From Nitrospira sp. CR1.2 (lineage in GTDB: Bacteria; Nitrospirota; Nitrospiria; Nitrospirales; Nitrospiraceae), in contig WIAG01000036.1 in the NCBI GenBank assembly GCA_014055495.1, positions 1-38,362 on the forward strand: DNA of 38,362 nt, given 5' to 3'. The notes beneath the pieces were generated by a model. The model was not told where the DNA came from, ran no database searches, and saw nothing but the letters and a program-made list of their open reading frames with translations. A program made the position numbers and the translations under genes. How positions within the stretch are numbered: the stretch's first letter is position 1; each line of letters begins with the position of its first letter. Of this stretch, positions 23,644 through 32,289 are shown piece by piece.

Positions 23644-24579
23644 GTGTCTGTCGGATTGCTTCCCGGTGCCGCTCCCGGCCGGTTTGTGCTTCAGTCGAGC
23701 CGGAGGCGGCGCCTCCTCGTTCTCTCCATCGTCGTCATCCTGTTCAGCGGTCTAGTCGCTCCGGCTCATGCCACAGAACTGTCCGATCGGGAAGAAGACG
23801 GACTGACGGGGGCTGTCCAATCGGTTGAAACCAGAGAAAGCCTCCTCATTCAAATGGATCGATACGACCAGCAGGGACGCATGCTCGAGCGGGTGCAGGG
23901 AGGGAGCGAGACTTCCCACAACCCATGGCCGTTGCGATTCACCTATTCCTATGATCAGTCGGGAAGGCGGACTGCCGAAGTCATACGCGATGCGCGGGGT
24001 GAAGTCGTGAAGGAAACTCGTTCCGTGTACGACGATCGCGGCAATCGATCCGCCGAACTGGCGGTGTGGGGTGACGGCGCGTTCGAGAATGTGTCCTTCT
24101 ATGAGTATGACGACGCGCATCGATGCGTGCAGGCCCTGCATTACAACGCGGTGCAGGTCATCAATCGAAATCTGTATCGCTACGACGAGGCAGGCCGCCT
24201 CTCACGGGAACGATTCGAGCGCAACTATCAGTATGAGACGGCGGGCAGTCGGATGGTGCGCACGGATCGTTTTGATATCGGCTACGAAATCGCCCTTGTC
24301 TACGATGCGCGGGGACATGTGCGGGAAAAGGTTGTGACCGATCTCCGGGGGCGGCGACAAGGCCAGTCGGAATTTTTCTACGACGATCACGGCAATCAAA
24401 GCGAGGAACGCATCTTCAACGGTAAGGAACGTGTCACCGACCGAAAAGTCTACCGCTATGAATACGATGCCGTCGGGAATTGGCTCACGGAAGTGCTGCA
24501 GTGGTGGGAGGTGACCGATGGCCGTGAATCACTCAAGCAGTCGTCCATTCGGGAAAGAAGCATTTCGTACTACCAGTAA
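23644..24579 (+). CDS. Secreted YD-repeat (RHS-like) protein
   Basis: About 311 residues from GTG 23644; an upstream ATG at 23587 lies inside fabI and no start has a good Shine-Dalgarno, so the start is uncertain. A cluster RRRR followed by LLVLSIVVILFSGLVAPAHA is a signal peptide. The mature protein has about eight YD-type repeats: DRYDQQGRML, YSYDQSGRRT, SVYDDRGNRS, YEYDDAHRC, YRYDEAGRLS, LVYDARGHVR, FFYDDHGNQS, YEYDAVGNW. These form beta strands as in RHS/tyrosine-aspartate repeat shells. It is too short for a full RHS toxin and has no visible toxin end, so it may be a surface binding protein. The TAA stop is the first three bases of the MITE-like repeat at 24577, so the original C-terminus may have been cut. 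Confidence 0.75.
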   Translation: MSVGLLPGAAPGRFVLQSSRRRRLLVLSIVVILFSGLVAPAHATELSDREEDGLTGAVQSVETRESLLIQMDRYDQQGRMLERVQGGSETSHNPWPLRFTYSYDQSGRRTAEVIRDARGEVVKETRSVYDDRGNRSAELAVWGDGAFENVSFYEYDDAHRCVQALHYNAVQVINRNLYRYDEAGRLSRERFERNYQYETAGSRMVRTDRFDIGYEIALVYDARGHVREKVVTDLRGRRQGQSEFFYDDHGNQSEERIFNGKERVTDRKVYRYEYDAVGNWLTEVLQWWEVTDGRESLKQSSIRERSISYYQ

Positions 24580-24837
24580 CCCGCATGATTCATGAGCCCT
24601 TCTGCTGCGATCGCCGATCCGCTGTTCCGACAGCCCTGCGGTCGGAGGGCTCGCTCCTCGGATCCTCGACGTACTGCACGAGTACGCCTCGGGCCCTCCC
24701 GGCTCCGCGCGCCAAGACACGGCCGGCTCACCGCCTCGCCGGCGTCCGCAAGCGTGGCTCGACTTCGTCGTCGAGCCGCGGACCTCACGACGCGGCTAGG
24801 CGATGTCGCGACGAACTGTCATAAATAATGCGGGTTA
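24577..24837. mobile_element. Palindromic MITE-like repeat, copy 1
   Basis: 261 bases between the two convergent genes ending at 24579 and 24944. The ends are inverted repeats: TAACCCGCATGATTCATGA at the left and TCATAAATAATGCGGGTTA at the right. Both outermost dinucleotides are TA, fitting a TA target duplication as made by IS630/Tc1-mariner elements. The centre carries CGTACTGCACGAGTACG, a short hairpin also present in copy 2. No transposase is encoded. Compared with copy 2 it has about 65 extra bases near 24715-24780. The left TAA is the stop codon of the YD-repeat gene. Confidence 0.75.
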
Positions 24838-24943
24838 AGCCGCGGGCGCGTCCGGTGCTCTGAATACCCCTTCTGGTACCGCTGCCTATTGAGAGAACTG
24901 CAATCTGCGTGGCGAGGATGACGATGAAGATCGCGTATCGGCG

Positions 24944-26401
24944 CTACCGGGACTCCATGTGCCGCAGCACCTCTTCTGCGACCAGCCTGTGCCCGGCCTC
25001 ATTGTAGTGGGCATATCGTCGAAACGGAAACAGCGACAAGGGATCGGGGTGGGCAGCGAACACCGGGTGCAAGTCCACCACGTGCAGGTCGAGACGTCGA
25101 GCGATGTCGAGCACCCGATCCCGGTCCTTGCTGGCCAATTCGGGAACACGATATCGCTCCCAGGTGGGCAGATAGACAAAAATGACGCGACCATTCCACG
25201 TCTCGGCCGTGGTCCGAGCTTCCGCGAGAATCCGCTCGAACAACTGAAGGTCGGCCGCGGCTGCCGGGGCTCCGCGCTGGCTGAGATGTTTGAGCAATTC
25301 GGCCGGTAAGCCCTGCTCGACAGGGCGTCGCTCATAAAAAGACTGGAGCGCCTGGCGGAGATGCTGCAACTTGACGAGAGCCTCGAACGGCACCGGCGCG
25401 GGAGACGTCGCCTTGGCGATGGCGGCATCCAGATAGTCCTTCAAGGCACGATCGATTTCAGGTTGCCGTTCGAACAGATGCTGTGAGAATGGGGACGACA
25501 GGTACTTCATCAACAGCGGAGAGTTCTTCTCCCATCCGTCCAGATCCCGCAAGTCGTTTCCCTCATAGTAGAACCATAACACCAGTTTGGGTCTGAGAAT
25601 CGGCCCATATTCTTTGAGCGTGGCCAAGCTGGTCAGCGGGCCGTGACTGTTCACCCCTAAGTTCACCGTGGCCGGATGGTGCGCTCGGATGACGGCGACA
25701 AATCCTTTCTCTGAAGAGACGCAGACGCCATGGGTATAGGAGTCACCCAGTGCGACTAAGTCGGCCGGCCGCCGCTCCCACGTGCCGCGGGGATTGTGGA
25801 AGCCATGCTCATCGCTTTCATAGACGATATATTCTCCGCTTTCGTTGCAAAAGACCGTCGTGGTCATGGCCATGCCGGCGACGGGTAAGAATTCGCCACG
25901 CGGGCTGGTAAGCACCGATCGGATCTGTGCTCCGGAAGAGGGCGCGAACAGCACCATGGGAAACACGTCCGGATACGCCGTGACCCCATGGGCCCGCATA
26001 TCCATTACGACTTCCAGGCGCGATCTGGTATCGAATGGCTGATGAGTCTCCTGCACCGTCTTCATGCGTTCGGCCGCGACCCGCACGTTTCCATCCTGGG
26101 GAAAACTCAGCCACGCCTGCGCGCCGAGGGACGCAATCGCCGAACCGGTATACGTGACTAACAATTCGGCCGCATAGAGGGCCATGAGGGTAGAGAAGAC
26201 CAACAGCACGCCGTTGATCTTGAAGGATGCCGGCATTCGAACGGTGAATCCCAACAGCAGTGCGAACCCCGGCAGGACCAGATAGTGAAGTGAAAGCCCG
26301 TGCCGCCAGACCAGAAATGCGAACAGCGCTACGCACAACCCGGCCCCCCATACCAGCAGCAGGTCGGCCAGGCGTCCTAATCGTTGTTCGAGTGGTGTCA
26401 T
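24944..26401 (-). CDS. Membrane-anchored SGNH-hydrolase-like protein, probable polysaccharide O-acetyl modification
   Basis: 485 residues. Two or three hydrophobic segments lie at about 12-31, 38-53 and 63-83, then a large extracytoplasmic domain. SGNH blocks are visible: ALGDSYTHG with Ser221, LGVNSHG near 248-254 (Gly, Asn), FYYEGND near 277-283 with the block III Asn, and AHYNEAGHRL near the C-terminus with the catalytic His. The block V Asp before that His is not obvious. Such proteins (AlgX/AlgJ, PatB-like) transfer or remove O-acetyl groups on polysaccharides or peptidoglycan. It is the last gene of a leftward trio with a glycosyltransferase and a glycan-propeller protein, which supports a role in surface glycan modification. 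The substrate is unknown. Confidence 0.8.
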   Translation of the reverse strand: MTPLEQRLGRLADLLLVWGAGLCVALFAFLVWRHGLSLHYLVLPGFALLLGFTVRMPASFKINGVLLVFSTLMALYAAELLVTYTGSAIASLGAQAWLSFPQDGNVRVAAERMKTVQETHQPFDTRSRLEVVMDMRAHGVTAYPDVFPMVLFAPSSGAQIRSVLTSPRGEFLPVAGMAMTTTVFCNESGEYIVYESDEHGFHNPRGTWERRPADLVALGDSYTHGVCVSSEKGFVAVIRAHHPATVNLGVNSHGPLTSLATLKEYGPILRPKLVLWFYYEGNDLRDLDGWEKNSPLLMKYLSSPFSQHLFERQPEIDRALKDYLDAAIAKATSPAPVPFEALVKLQHLRQALQSFYERRPVEQGLPAELLKHLSQRGAPAAAADLQLFERILAEARTTAETWNGRVIFVYLPTWERYRVPELASKDRDRVLDIARRLDLHVVDLHPVFAAHPDPLSLFPFRRYAHYNEAGHRLVAEEVLRHMESR

Positions 26402-26510
26402 TCGTCGGTTGAGGCTCCGCAGGCCGGATGATGGTGGGGTGCGCGCAGGGCCATAATTCTTACGGTCTCGTTCAGCCGATGTGAGAGACCGGGTGTCTTC
26501 ATCAGTGTCG

Positions 26511-27713
26511 TCACCTCGCGTGGCGTGCCAGGATGGCTTCTATCGTCGCTCGATAGGCTCGCTCGAAGTCTTCAGGCCTGTGCTTGGTGGTCGCTTCCTC
26601 CCACGCCGTTCTGGCCTTGCAACGCAATTCATTGCCGGGCATCTCCGTGATCGCCCGTATGTCCTGTATGATGCCTTCGATCGAAGTGTCCTTGATGAGC
26701 ACACCGTAGTCCTCGACATCCACGGACGATTCATACGTCACCATGGGGATCACCCCTGCTGCCATCGTTTCGATGACAGCTGCAGCCCCCGCTTCCGAAC
26801 AGGACAGAAACACATGCGCGATGGATTGCTCCAAAATCTTTCGGAACTCGTCGTCGGACTTGTCGAGCCAGCCGACGCATTTGATGTTCGGTGTGTGGAA
26901 GAGTTCGCGGCGATAGGCAGCCACAAACTCCGGTTCATTCTCCACCGGTCCCACGACAGTGAGGTGACAGTCGGGCAATTGCGCGAAGGCTTCAAGGGCC
27001 AGGTCCAGCCCCTTGTGGATCATTCCGCGGCTGCCGTACCACAAAAAGCGGTGGCGGCAGGCTTCGAAATCCTTGTCTTCGAACCAGGGCCACGTCATTT
27101 GTGTGATGGAGGGCAGTCGAAACATCGGTTTCCCGGAGTAGGCATAGGTGTTGATCGTGAACTCATTCCCGCAGGTGGTGAGGTAGTGCGCATGGTCGAT
27201 GCCCAAATGGGGCGTTTCCAATCGGTTGGCCGGGACGGTGATGCCCTTGCGCCGCTGGAACGCCAGCAGGCGATTCATTTCGGCCACGTTCTGATAGACG
27301 GCCTGTGCGGTGTCACAGTGAAAGATTTTGATGCAGGTGTCGGGTAAATAACCCTTGAGCCGTTGCAAATTGAACCGGACGTCTACCACCACGTCGTACG
27401 GTTTCCAGGGAATGAACCGCTGATTTTCACAATGAATGGCATCGACGTCGTAGCCCAGATCGAGGAAGGTCTGAGCCATCACCATGCCTTTATAGTAGCT
27501 CGGGTGGCTGATAGGGACGGCTTCACCACGCTTCTGGAACAGGAAGCCCTCATTGTTATAGGAGATGAGGACATTGCCTTTTGCGGTCCCTGTGGCGCGC
27601 AAGGACACCACGCCGCCCCGGAACTTGCGATCCACGGCGCGAAGAGCCATGATCGCTTCGCGACACCAGAGCACTGATTGATAGCGCTGAAGATAGCGAC
27701 GTACGTGTTTCAT
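26511..27713 (-). CDS. Glycosyltransferase, GT-B fold (GT4-like)
   Basis: 400 residues from ATG 27713, which overlaps by one base (TGATG) the stop of the propeller gene, indicating translational coupling; the longer open frame is rejected. The N-terminal Rossmann half contains VLISYNNEGFLFQKRGEAV and ISHPSYYKGMVMAQTFLDLG. The C-terminal half has the GT4-like hallmarks FLWYGSRGMIHKGLDLALEA, HLTVVGPVEN, NIKCVGWLDKSDDEF, and a donor-sugar site LSCSEAGAAAVIETMAAG with the E-x7-E-like pattern. It probably transfers a sugar from a nucleotide donor to a lipid-linked or surface glycan. The donor cannot be read from sequence. It is cytoplasmic, with no signal peptide. Confidence 0.88.
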   Translation of the reverse strand: MKHVRRYLQRYQSVLWCREAIMALRAVDRKFRGGVVSLRATGTAKGNVLISYNNEGFLFQKRGEAVPISHPSYYKGMVMAQTFLDLGYDVDAIHCENQRFIPWKPYDVVVDVRFNLQRLKGYLPDTCIKIFHCDTAQAVYQNVAEMNRLLAFQRRKGITVPANRLETPHLGIDHAHYLTTCGNEFTINTYAYSGKPMFRLPSITQMTWPWFEDKDFEACRHRFLWYGSRGMIHKGLDLALEAFAQLPDCHLTVVGPVENEPEFVAAYRRELFHTPNIKCVGWLDKSDDEFRKILEQSIAHVFLSCSEAGAAAVIETMAAGVIPMVTYESSVDVEDYGVLIKDTSIEGIIQDIRAITEMPGNELRCKARTAWEEATTKHRPEDFERAYRATIEAILARHAR

Positions 27714-28711
27714 CACCGACCTCGGTGCCATCCCTCGGGAATCGGCCAGCCGACTTGCCGCCACCCGTCCACAGCGGCCATCCACTGCTGGGCGTTCAGC
27801 TGCTGGGCGTCGAGATGATGCATCCCGCCCTGGGTCCAGAGTCTCCAGCTCGGGCCGAACAATGGCCCGAATGACGCAGGACGTTCACGATAGGTCGAGG
27901 GCGTCAGCTCCGTAATCTCGAAGGCGCGCACCCTGGTTCCGTAGACAGGAGAACAGTCCTGTGCGAATCGCAAGATACGATTCCCGTCTTGCAGGACTCG
28001 GCCTGCCGGTCTTGCAATGTGTGGGTTCGCCTGGATGATCGGCGACAGTGGATGTTCCTCCCAGGGGCCGCGAAGGGCGGGTGCCTGGTAGAGCCGAAGT
28101 GTGTCGTGGGCAAGGGCTGGGTTGGTTTCGGTGAATAACCACCAGCGGTCATCATGCCTGAAGATCGAACTGTCGGCAAACCGATGTCCTTGCAGCAAGG
28201 TATCGGTGCAGACCCATTCCGTCGGAAATGTCTTCGCTTCGTACAGGCGCACACTCCCCGCTTGATGGGTTTCCGGAATCATATAGTATCGTCCTTCCCA
28301 TTCAAAGACGTAGGGATAGGATAGGTGAAACGATTCCCTGAGCACGATCCTCTGATAGGTCCAAGACAATCCATCCTGACTGGTCGCCCAGGCGATCTCC
28401 CCTCGATCCGCATCGAAGTTATAGACTTCGAAAAACATATGCCAGCGATCTCCCACATGAAGCAGGAAGGGATCCGCCACAAAGAGTGCCCTGACGTCCG
28501 ACACTGAATACCGGGTCAGTACGGGATTGCGGTTGTGTGAAGGGTGGCGAAGCCGCAAGGGCGATGCCCCGCTCACGATTCCGATGGACCACTCCTGGTG
28601 AATCTGGCCCTGGGGACCCAGCAGGCGATCGGCGATTTTGGAAGGCCAATACTCGCGAAGGTGTCGCTTCACATACCATTTACAAATTTGACGTAGTGCT
28701 GCTGCGGTCAT
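27713..28711 (-). CDS. Five-bladed beta-propeller glycan protein (GIPC glucosaminyltransferase N-domain family)
   Basis: 332 residues from ATG 28711, preceded by GGAGGGGG; the longer open frame to 28897 carries only low-complexity sequence. Repeated blade motifs of a GH43-like propeller are visible: ADPFLLHVGDRWHMFFEVYN, GEIAWATSQDGLSWTYQ, LSYPYVFEWEGRYYMIPET, ADSSIFRHDDRWWLFTETN and RPAGRVLQDGNRILRFAQD. This matches the domain found N-terminally in plant glucosamine inositolphosphorylceramide transferase and in many bacterial stand-alone proteins near glycan genes. The Asp/Glu positions of the blades could act in glycan binding or hydrolysis; activity is unknown. It is the first gene of the glycan trio. 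Confidence 0.8.
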   Translation of the reverse strand: MTAAALRQICKWYVKRHLREYWPSKIADRLLGPQGQIHQEWSIGIVSGASPLRLRHPSHNRNPVLTRYSVSDVRALFVADPFLLHVGDRWHMFFEVYNFDADRGEIAWATSQDGLSWTYQRIVLRESFHLSYPYVFEWEGRYYMIPETHQAGSVRLYEAKTFPTEWVCTDTLLQGHRFADSSIFRHDDRWWLFTETNPALAHDTLRLYQAPALRGPWEEHPLSPIIQANPHIARPAGRVLQDGNRILRFAQDCSPVYGTRVRAFEITELTPSTYRERPASFGPLFGPSWRLWTQGGMHHLDAQQLNAQQWMAAVDGWRQVGWPIPEGWHRGR

Positions 28712-29241
28712 GCCCCCTCCGTTGCGGAACGAGTGGGAGACTGCGGTTGCTGGTTCAGTAGGTGCACATCGAGATCTGCTTCGCTCCGGAGTAGTCCCGA
28801 CAGTCGGCTCGGCAACACCTGGAATGACGACTCCGCTTGCCCTCGCCTCAGCATACGAGGGGACCTTGCGCCGACCGGGAGGCCCAGTTGTGCCCACACC
28901 GTCGGTTCATTCGTGCGTCGAGACGCAAACGATCTGTATATCCCCGTTCGTTGCACCTGTGCCACCCATGCATCACATGGGTAGCTGGTGTGACGAGGAT
29001 GACAGTGTCGAATGCTCCCGTAGACCATGTAGTTCTGTGCATGCCGACCGCAGTGCGGTGCAATGAGGCTGGCGCGAGGAGAATGCACTAAGGATTCGAG
29101 AGACCTGGTAAGGAGCTGTGACTCTGCCCTCAGAGGATGCAGTATATATCTGATTTCACGGGGCATGGTCCACTGAGAAGTACTGTGAATCACGGAGGTC
29201 TGTGTGGGCCGCTCCATTGCATTTCTGGTCGAACGCGCGAC
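28712..29241. other. Long intergenic region upstream of the glycan operon, no gene recognised
   Basis: About 530 bases between the glycan operon start and the second MITE-like repeat. Open frames on both strands resemble nothing known and have no supporting ribosome site. The region contains a hairpin with stem ACCCATG/CATGGGT around 28967-28985 and the palindrome ACCGCAGTGCGGT at 29047-29059. A TATATACT-type -10 lies on the minus strand near 29141-29150. If that promoter is used, the glycan operon has a leader of more than 400 bases. No riboswitch class was recognised. Confidence 0.4.
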
Positions 29242-29435
29242 TAACCCGCATTATTCATGAGCGCTTCTGCTGCACTCGCCGATTCACTGCTGCGACGGGC
29301 CTTCGGCCGGCGGGCTTGCCCCTCGGACTCTCAACGTACTGCACGAGTACGCGTCGGCTCCTCCCGGCTTCGCGCGCCGGTCTCGCCACGTGACTCGGCG
29401 ATTTCGCGACGAACCGTCATGAATAATGCGGGCTA
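29242..29435. mobile_element. Palindromic MITE-like repeat, copy 2
   Basis: 194 bases. The left end TAACCCGCATTATTCATGA and right end TCATGAATAATGCGGGCTA are inverted repeats with one mismatch in 19, and similarity continues inward for about 45 bases, so the whole element is one long imperfect palindrome. It shares with copy 1 the ends, the CTTCTGCTGC and TCGCCGAT segments, and the central CGTACTGCACGAGTACG hairpin. The terminal CTA, read on the minus strand as TAG, is the stop codon of cysA. No transposase gene is present. Confidence 0.75.
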
Positions 29436-30530
29436 AGGCGTCAGGGGCCCGGGAATGGGTTTCCCGGTCGTGATGCCTCTCGAAGGGCCTGCGCTTTCCC
29501 GGGGCAGGATCCGAAAGTGCGTCACCGCGAACGACACGGCCTGGCCGACGACAAACCGGCAGCGGCGAAACTCTTCCTTGTTCATCCGGGAACGCAGAAT
29601 GAGCCCGTCGGCTGTCTCGATCTCCAACCGATAGGCGACGCCAAGAAAATAGATGTGGCGCAGTTTGGCCTGTTGCCGATACCGGGCGGGGTCTTCGGCG
29701 ACCTTCACGTAGTAGGGGCGAAACCCCACCTGCAGCGTCTGCCCGTCAGAAAATCCCGGCGCGGGAAACTCGAGCGTGCCGACACGCACCTGCTCACGTC
29801 GCACGATGCCTTCCACGATGTTCATCGACCCGATGAATCGCGCCACGAATTCGGTCGCAGGCTCTTCGTAGACATCCGCGGGAGAGCCGGCTTGCTCCAG
29901 CTTGCCCTTGGAAAAGACGATGATGCGTCCGGAGACTTCCATGGCCTCTTCCTGATCGTGGGTCACGAAGAGACTGGTCACGTTCAGATCCGTATGGAGG
30001 CGGATGAGCCACTCGCGTAGTTCTTGCCGGACCTTCGCATCCACCGCGCCGAACGGTTCGTCCATCAACAGCACGGAGGGGCGTGGCGCGAGGGCGCGCG
30101 CGATGGCGACACGCTGCCGTTGCCCGCCTGAGAGCTGGTGCGGGTAGCGGCCACCGAGTCCGTCGAGGCTCATCAACGCGAGCAATTCCAGCACACGCTG
30201 CTCGATATCCGTCTTGTTCCATTTTTTGATCTTGAGGCCGAAGGCGATGTTGTCGAAGACGGTGAGATGTTTGAAGAGGGCGTAATGTTGGAACACGAAG
30301 CCGATATTCCGTTCTTGCACGGTGAGGTCGTTGACTCGTTTGCCGTCGATGAAAATGTCACCGGAGGTCGGCACTTCCAGTCCGGCGATCAACCGTAACA
30401 CCGTGGTTTTGCCGCTGCCGCTGGGGCCTAACAGGCCGAGTAGTTCGCCCTCGTTCACGACGAACGAGACGTTGCCGACCGCCGTGGCGGAGCCGAATGT
30501 CTTGGTGAGTCCACGTACTTCGATTTTCAC
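29433..30530 (-). CDS. cysA: Sulfate/thiosulfate ABC transporter ATP-binding protein
   Basis: 365 residues from GTG 30530 (VKIEVRGLTKTFG). It energises sulfate and thiosulfate import through CysT/CysW at the cytoplasmic face. Walker A is GPSGSGKTT, the signature LSGGQRQRVAIARAL, and Walker B VLLMDEPFGAVD; the D-loop and H-loop FVTHDQEEAMEV follow. The C-terminal part (about 230-350, with FRPYYVKVAEDP) is the TOBE-type regulatory domain. The frame is open 90 bases upstream inside cysW but begins without a start of value. It is the last gene of the rrf2-cysPTWA operon. Its TAG stop is formed by the edge of the MITE-like repeat at 29433-29435, so the natural C-terminus (now GKPIPGPLTP) may have been altered. 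Confidence 0.95.
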   Translation of the reverse strand: MKIEVRGLTKTFGSATAVGNVSFVVNEGELLGLLGPSGSGKTTVLRLIAGLEVPTSGDIFIDGKRVNDLTVQERNIGFVFQHYALFKHLTVFDNIAFGLKIKKWNKTDIEQRVLELLALMSLDGLGGRYPHQLSGGQRQRVAIARALAPRPSVLLMDEPFGAVDAKVRQELREWLIRLHTDLNVTSLFVTHDQEEAMEVSGRIIVFSKGKLEQAGSPADVYEEPATEFVARFIGSMNIVEGIVRREQVRVGTLEFPAPGFSDGQTLQVGFRPYYVKVAEDPARYRQQAKLRHIYFLGVAYRLEIETADGLILRSRMNKEEFRRCRFVVGQAVSFAVTHFRILPRESAGPSRGITTGKPIPGPLTP

Positions 30531-30534
30531 TGGC

Positions 30535-31350
30535 TTACTGGGCTCCCGCTTCCGCGACGGCCGTTTCCGCTCGGGCTTTGGCGATCTCCAACACCGCGAG
30601 AATCGCAAAGGACACCGCAAGCAGGGTCAATGCCACGGCATTGGCCGCCACGTAATTGAAATCGACATAACTTTGATAAATGTGCAAGGTGGCGGTCTGC
30701 GTCAGTAACAGAATGTTGCCCGAGACGACCAGCACGGCGCCGAATTCGCCGATCGCCCGCGCGACGGTGAGCGTCGCCCCATACACCAGGCCCCAGCGCA
30801 ATGCCGGCAGCGTGACCTTGACGAAGACCTGCCATTCGTTGGCCCCCAATGTCCTCGCCGCCTCCTCTTCCTCGGTGCCGAGGGTTTGCAGCAGGGGCGT
30901 GAGTTCCCGCACCATAAAGGGAAAGGTCACGAACAGGGTGGCCAGAACCATGGCCGGTAAGGCGAAGAGGATCTTGATCTGCGCATGCCCGAAAAACGTG
31001 CCGAGCACAGTGTCGGGTCCGAACATCAGAATCAGCATGAAGCCGGCGATGACGGGCGACACGGCAAAGGGCAAATCGATGACGCCGCTGACCAGGCTGC
31101 GCCCCCAAAACTGCTGGCGTGCCAGTACCATTGCCGTGAGCGTGCCGAAGATGAGGTTCAGCACCAGCACGATCAGGGTGATTTCAGCGGTGAGGGTAAA
31201 GCCGTGCACCGCTTCCGGCCTGGAGATCTCCGTCCAGAATGCCGCCAGCCCCTCGCTGAAACTCTGACTAGCCATGTACAGGATCGGACCGACCAGCAGG
31301 ATCAAGAAATAGAGCCAGACGATCCCGATCAATAGCCAACGAATGTTCAT
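30535..31350 (-). CDS. cysW: Sulfate/thiosulfate ABC transporter permease CysW
   Basis: 271 residues with about six transmembrane segments, the first at 5-27 (LLIGIVWLYFLILLVGPIL). The EAA loop that docks with CysA reads EEEEAARTLGANEWQ followed by VFVKVTLPAL near residue 180. ARAIGEFGAVLVVSGN is typical of sulfate permeases. ATG 31350 lies 42 bases after the cysT stop. It pairs with CysT to form the membrane channel. Confidence 0.94.
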   Translation of the reverse strand: MNIRWLLIGIVWLYFLILLVGPILYMASQSFSEGLAAFWTEISRPEAVHGFTLTAEITLIVLVLNLIFGTLTAMVLARQQFWGRSLVSGVIDLPFAVSPVIAGFMLILMFGPDTVLGTFFGHAQIKILFALPAMVLATLFVTFPFMVRELTPLLQTLGTEEEEAARTLGANEWQVFVKVTLPALRWGLVYGATLTVARAIGEFGAVLVVSGNILLLTQTATLHIYQSYVDFNYVAANAVALTLLAVSFAILAVLEIAKARAETAVAEAGAQ

Positions 31351-31392
31351 CGTCGCGTCACACGCACGCTTGCCTCATATTACGTCCGCCGC

Positions 31393-32274
31393 TCATGCGG
31401 GGATGCTCGGCGCGCCTGTCGGTTGCCCGCTTCTGGTCGCTCGCGGCGACCATTGAAGCAGTCTGGGGAGTCGTTCGCCCGGACGTCGCGTCAATCGTTC
31501 CAGTAGCAATAAGACCAGAAACGAGATGAGAAGAATCAACACGGAGACGGACGTCGCCGCCTGCGGGTTGTAGCTTTCGATTTCTCCGTACACGTACACC
31601 GAGGCGACCTGCGTCTTCATCGGGATATTGCCCGCGACGATGACGATCGAGCCGAACTCGCCCAGCGCGCGAACAAAGGTCAGGAACACGCCGGTCAGCA
31701 GGCCGGGCAACACCGAGGGGACCGTCACCTTCCAAAAAGTCGTCCAGGGACTGGCTCCCAGTGTGAACGCCGCCTCTTCCTGGTCCCGTTCCAGTCCCAT
31801 CAATACCGGCTGCAGGGAACGGATCGTAAACGGCATCGTGACGAACAACATGGCGAGAATGATGCCGGGCTGGTTGTACAACACCGCCAGGCCGCCCTGC
31901 TGAAGCCAGGTGCCGATGACGCTGGTCGGCCCATAGATGGCGGCAATCATCAGCCCCGCAACAAGGGTTGGGATGGCGAAGGGCAAATCGACCAGGGCGT
32001 TCAAGAGCCAGCGACCGGGGAATTCGTAGCGCACCAGCACCAGGGCCGACAAGGTGCCGAAGACGGCATTGATGGCCGTCGCGATTGCGGCGGTTCCCAC
32101 GGTCAGCCACAGTGCCGCGGCGGCTTGAGGTGCCGACACATCTTCGATGAAGCGATCCCAGCCTGTGGCGACGGATTGCTGCGCGAGGGCCGCAAGCGGC
32201 AGAAAGATCAGCAGCAGTACGTAGCCGACTGCCGCCGACCGGAGCGCCAGGCTGATTAACAGATGAGAGGTCAA
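31393..32274 (-). CDS. cysT: Sulfate/thiosulfate ABC transporter permease CysT (CysU)
   Basis: 293 residues, beginning at TTG 32274 with AGGGAG upstream. Six transmembrane segments are expected. The EAA loop EEAAFTLGASPWTTFWKVT is near residue 180, followed by the sulfate-permease motif VRALGEFGSIVIVAGN. NALVDLPFAIPTLVAGLM is also typical of CysT. The C-terminus after LERLTRRPGE is a short extra tail rich in Arg and Pro. It lies 15 bases after the cysP stop. Confidence 0.94.
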   Translation of the reverse strand: MTSHLLISLALRSAAVGYVLLLIFLPLAALAQQSVATGWDRFIEDVSAPQAAAALWLTVGTAAIATAINAVFGTLSALVLVRYEFPGRWLLNALVDLPFAIPTLVAGLMIAAIYGPTSVIGTWLQQGGLAVLYNQPGIILAMLFVTMPFTIRSLQPVLMGLERDQEEAAFTLGASPWTTFWKVTVPSVLPGLLTGVFLTFVRALGEFGSIVIVAGNIPMKTQVASVYVYGEIESYNPQAATSVSVLILLISFLVLLLLERLTRRPGERLPRLLQWSPRATRSGQPTGAPSIPA

Positions 32275-32289
32275 CGATCGCTCCCTGTG

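Noticed and set aside
26481-27347. Rightward open frame of 288 codons opposite the glycosyltransferase
   Set aside because: The minus-strand frame has GT-B motifs; the plus-strand translation has none and no ribosome site.
28712-28897. N-terminal extension of the propeller protein
   Set aside because: The added residues are low-complexity and the ATG at 28711 has a strong ribosome site.
24577-29435. The repeated sequences as CRISPR repeats or integrase attachment sites
   Set aside because: Only two copies lie 4.4 kb apart, each 194-261 bases with inverted ends; no spacers, cas genes, integrase or tRNA are present.
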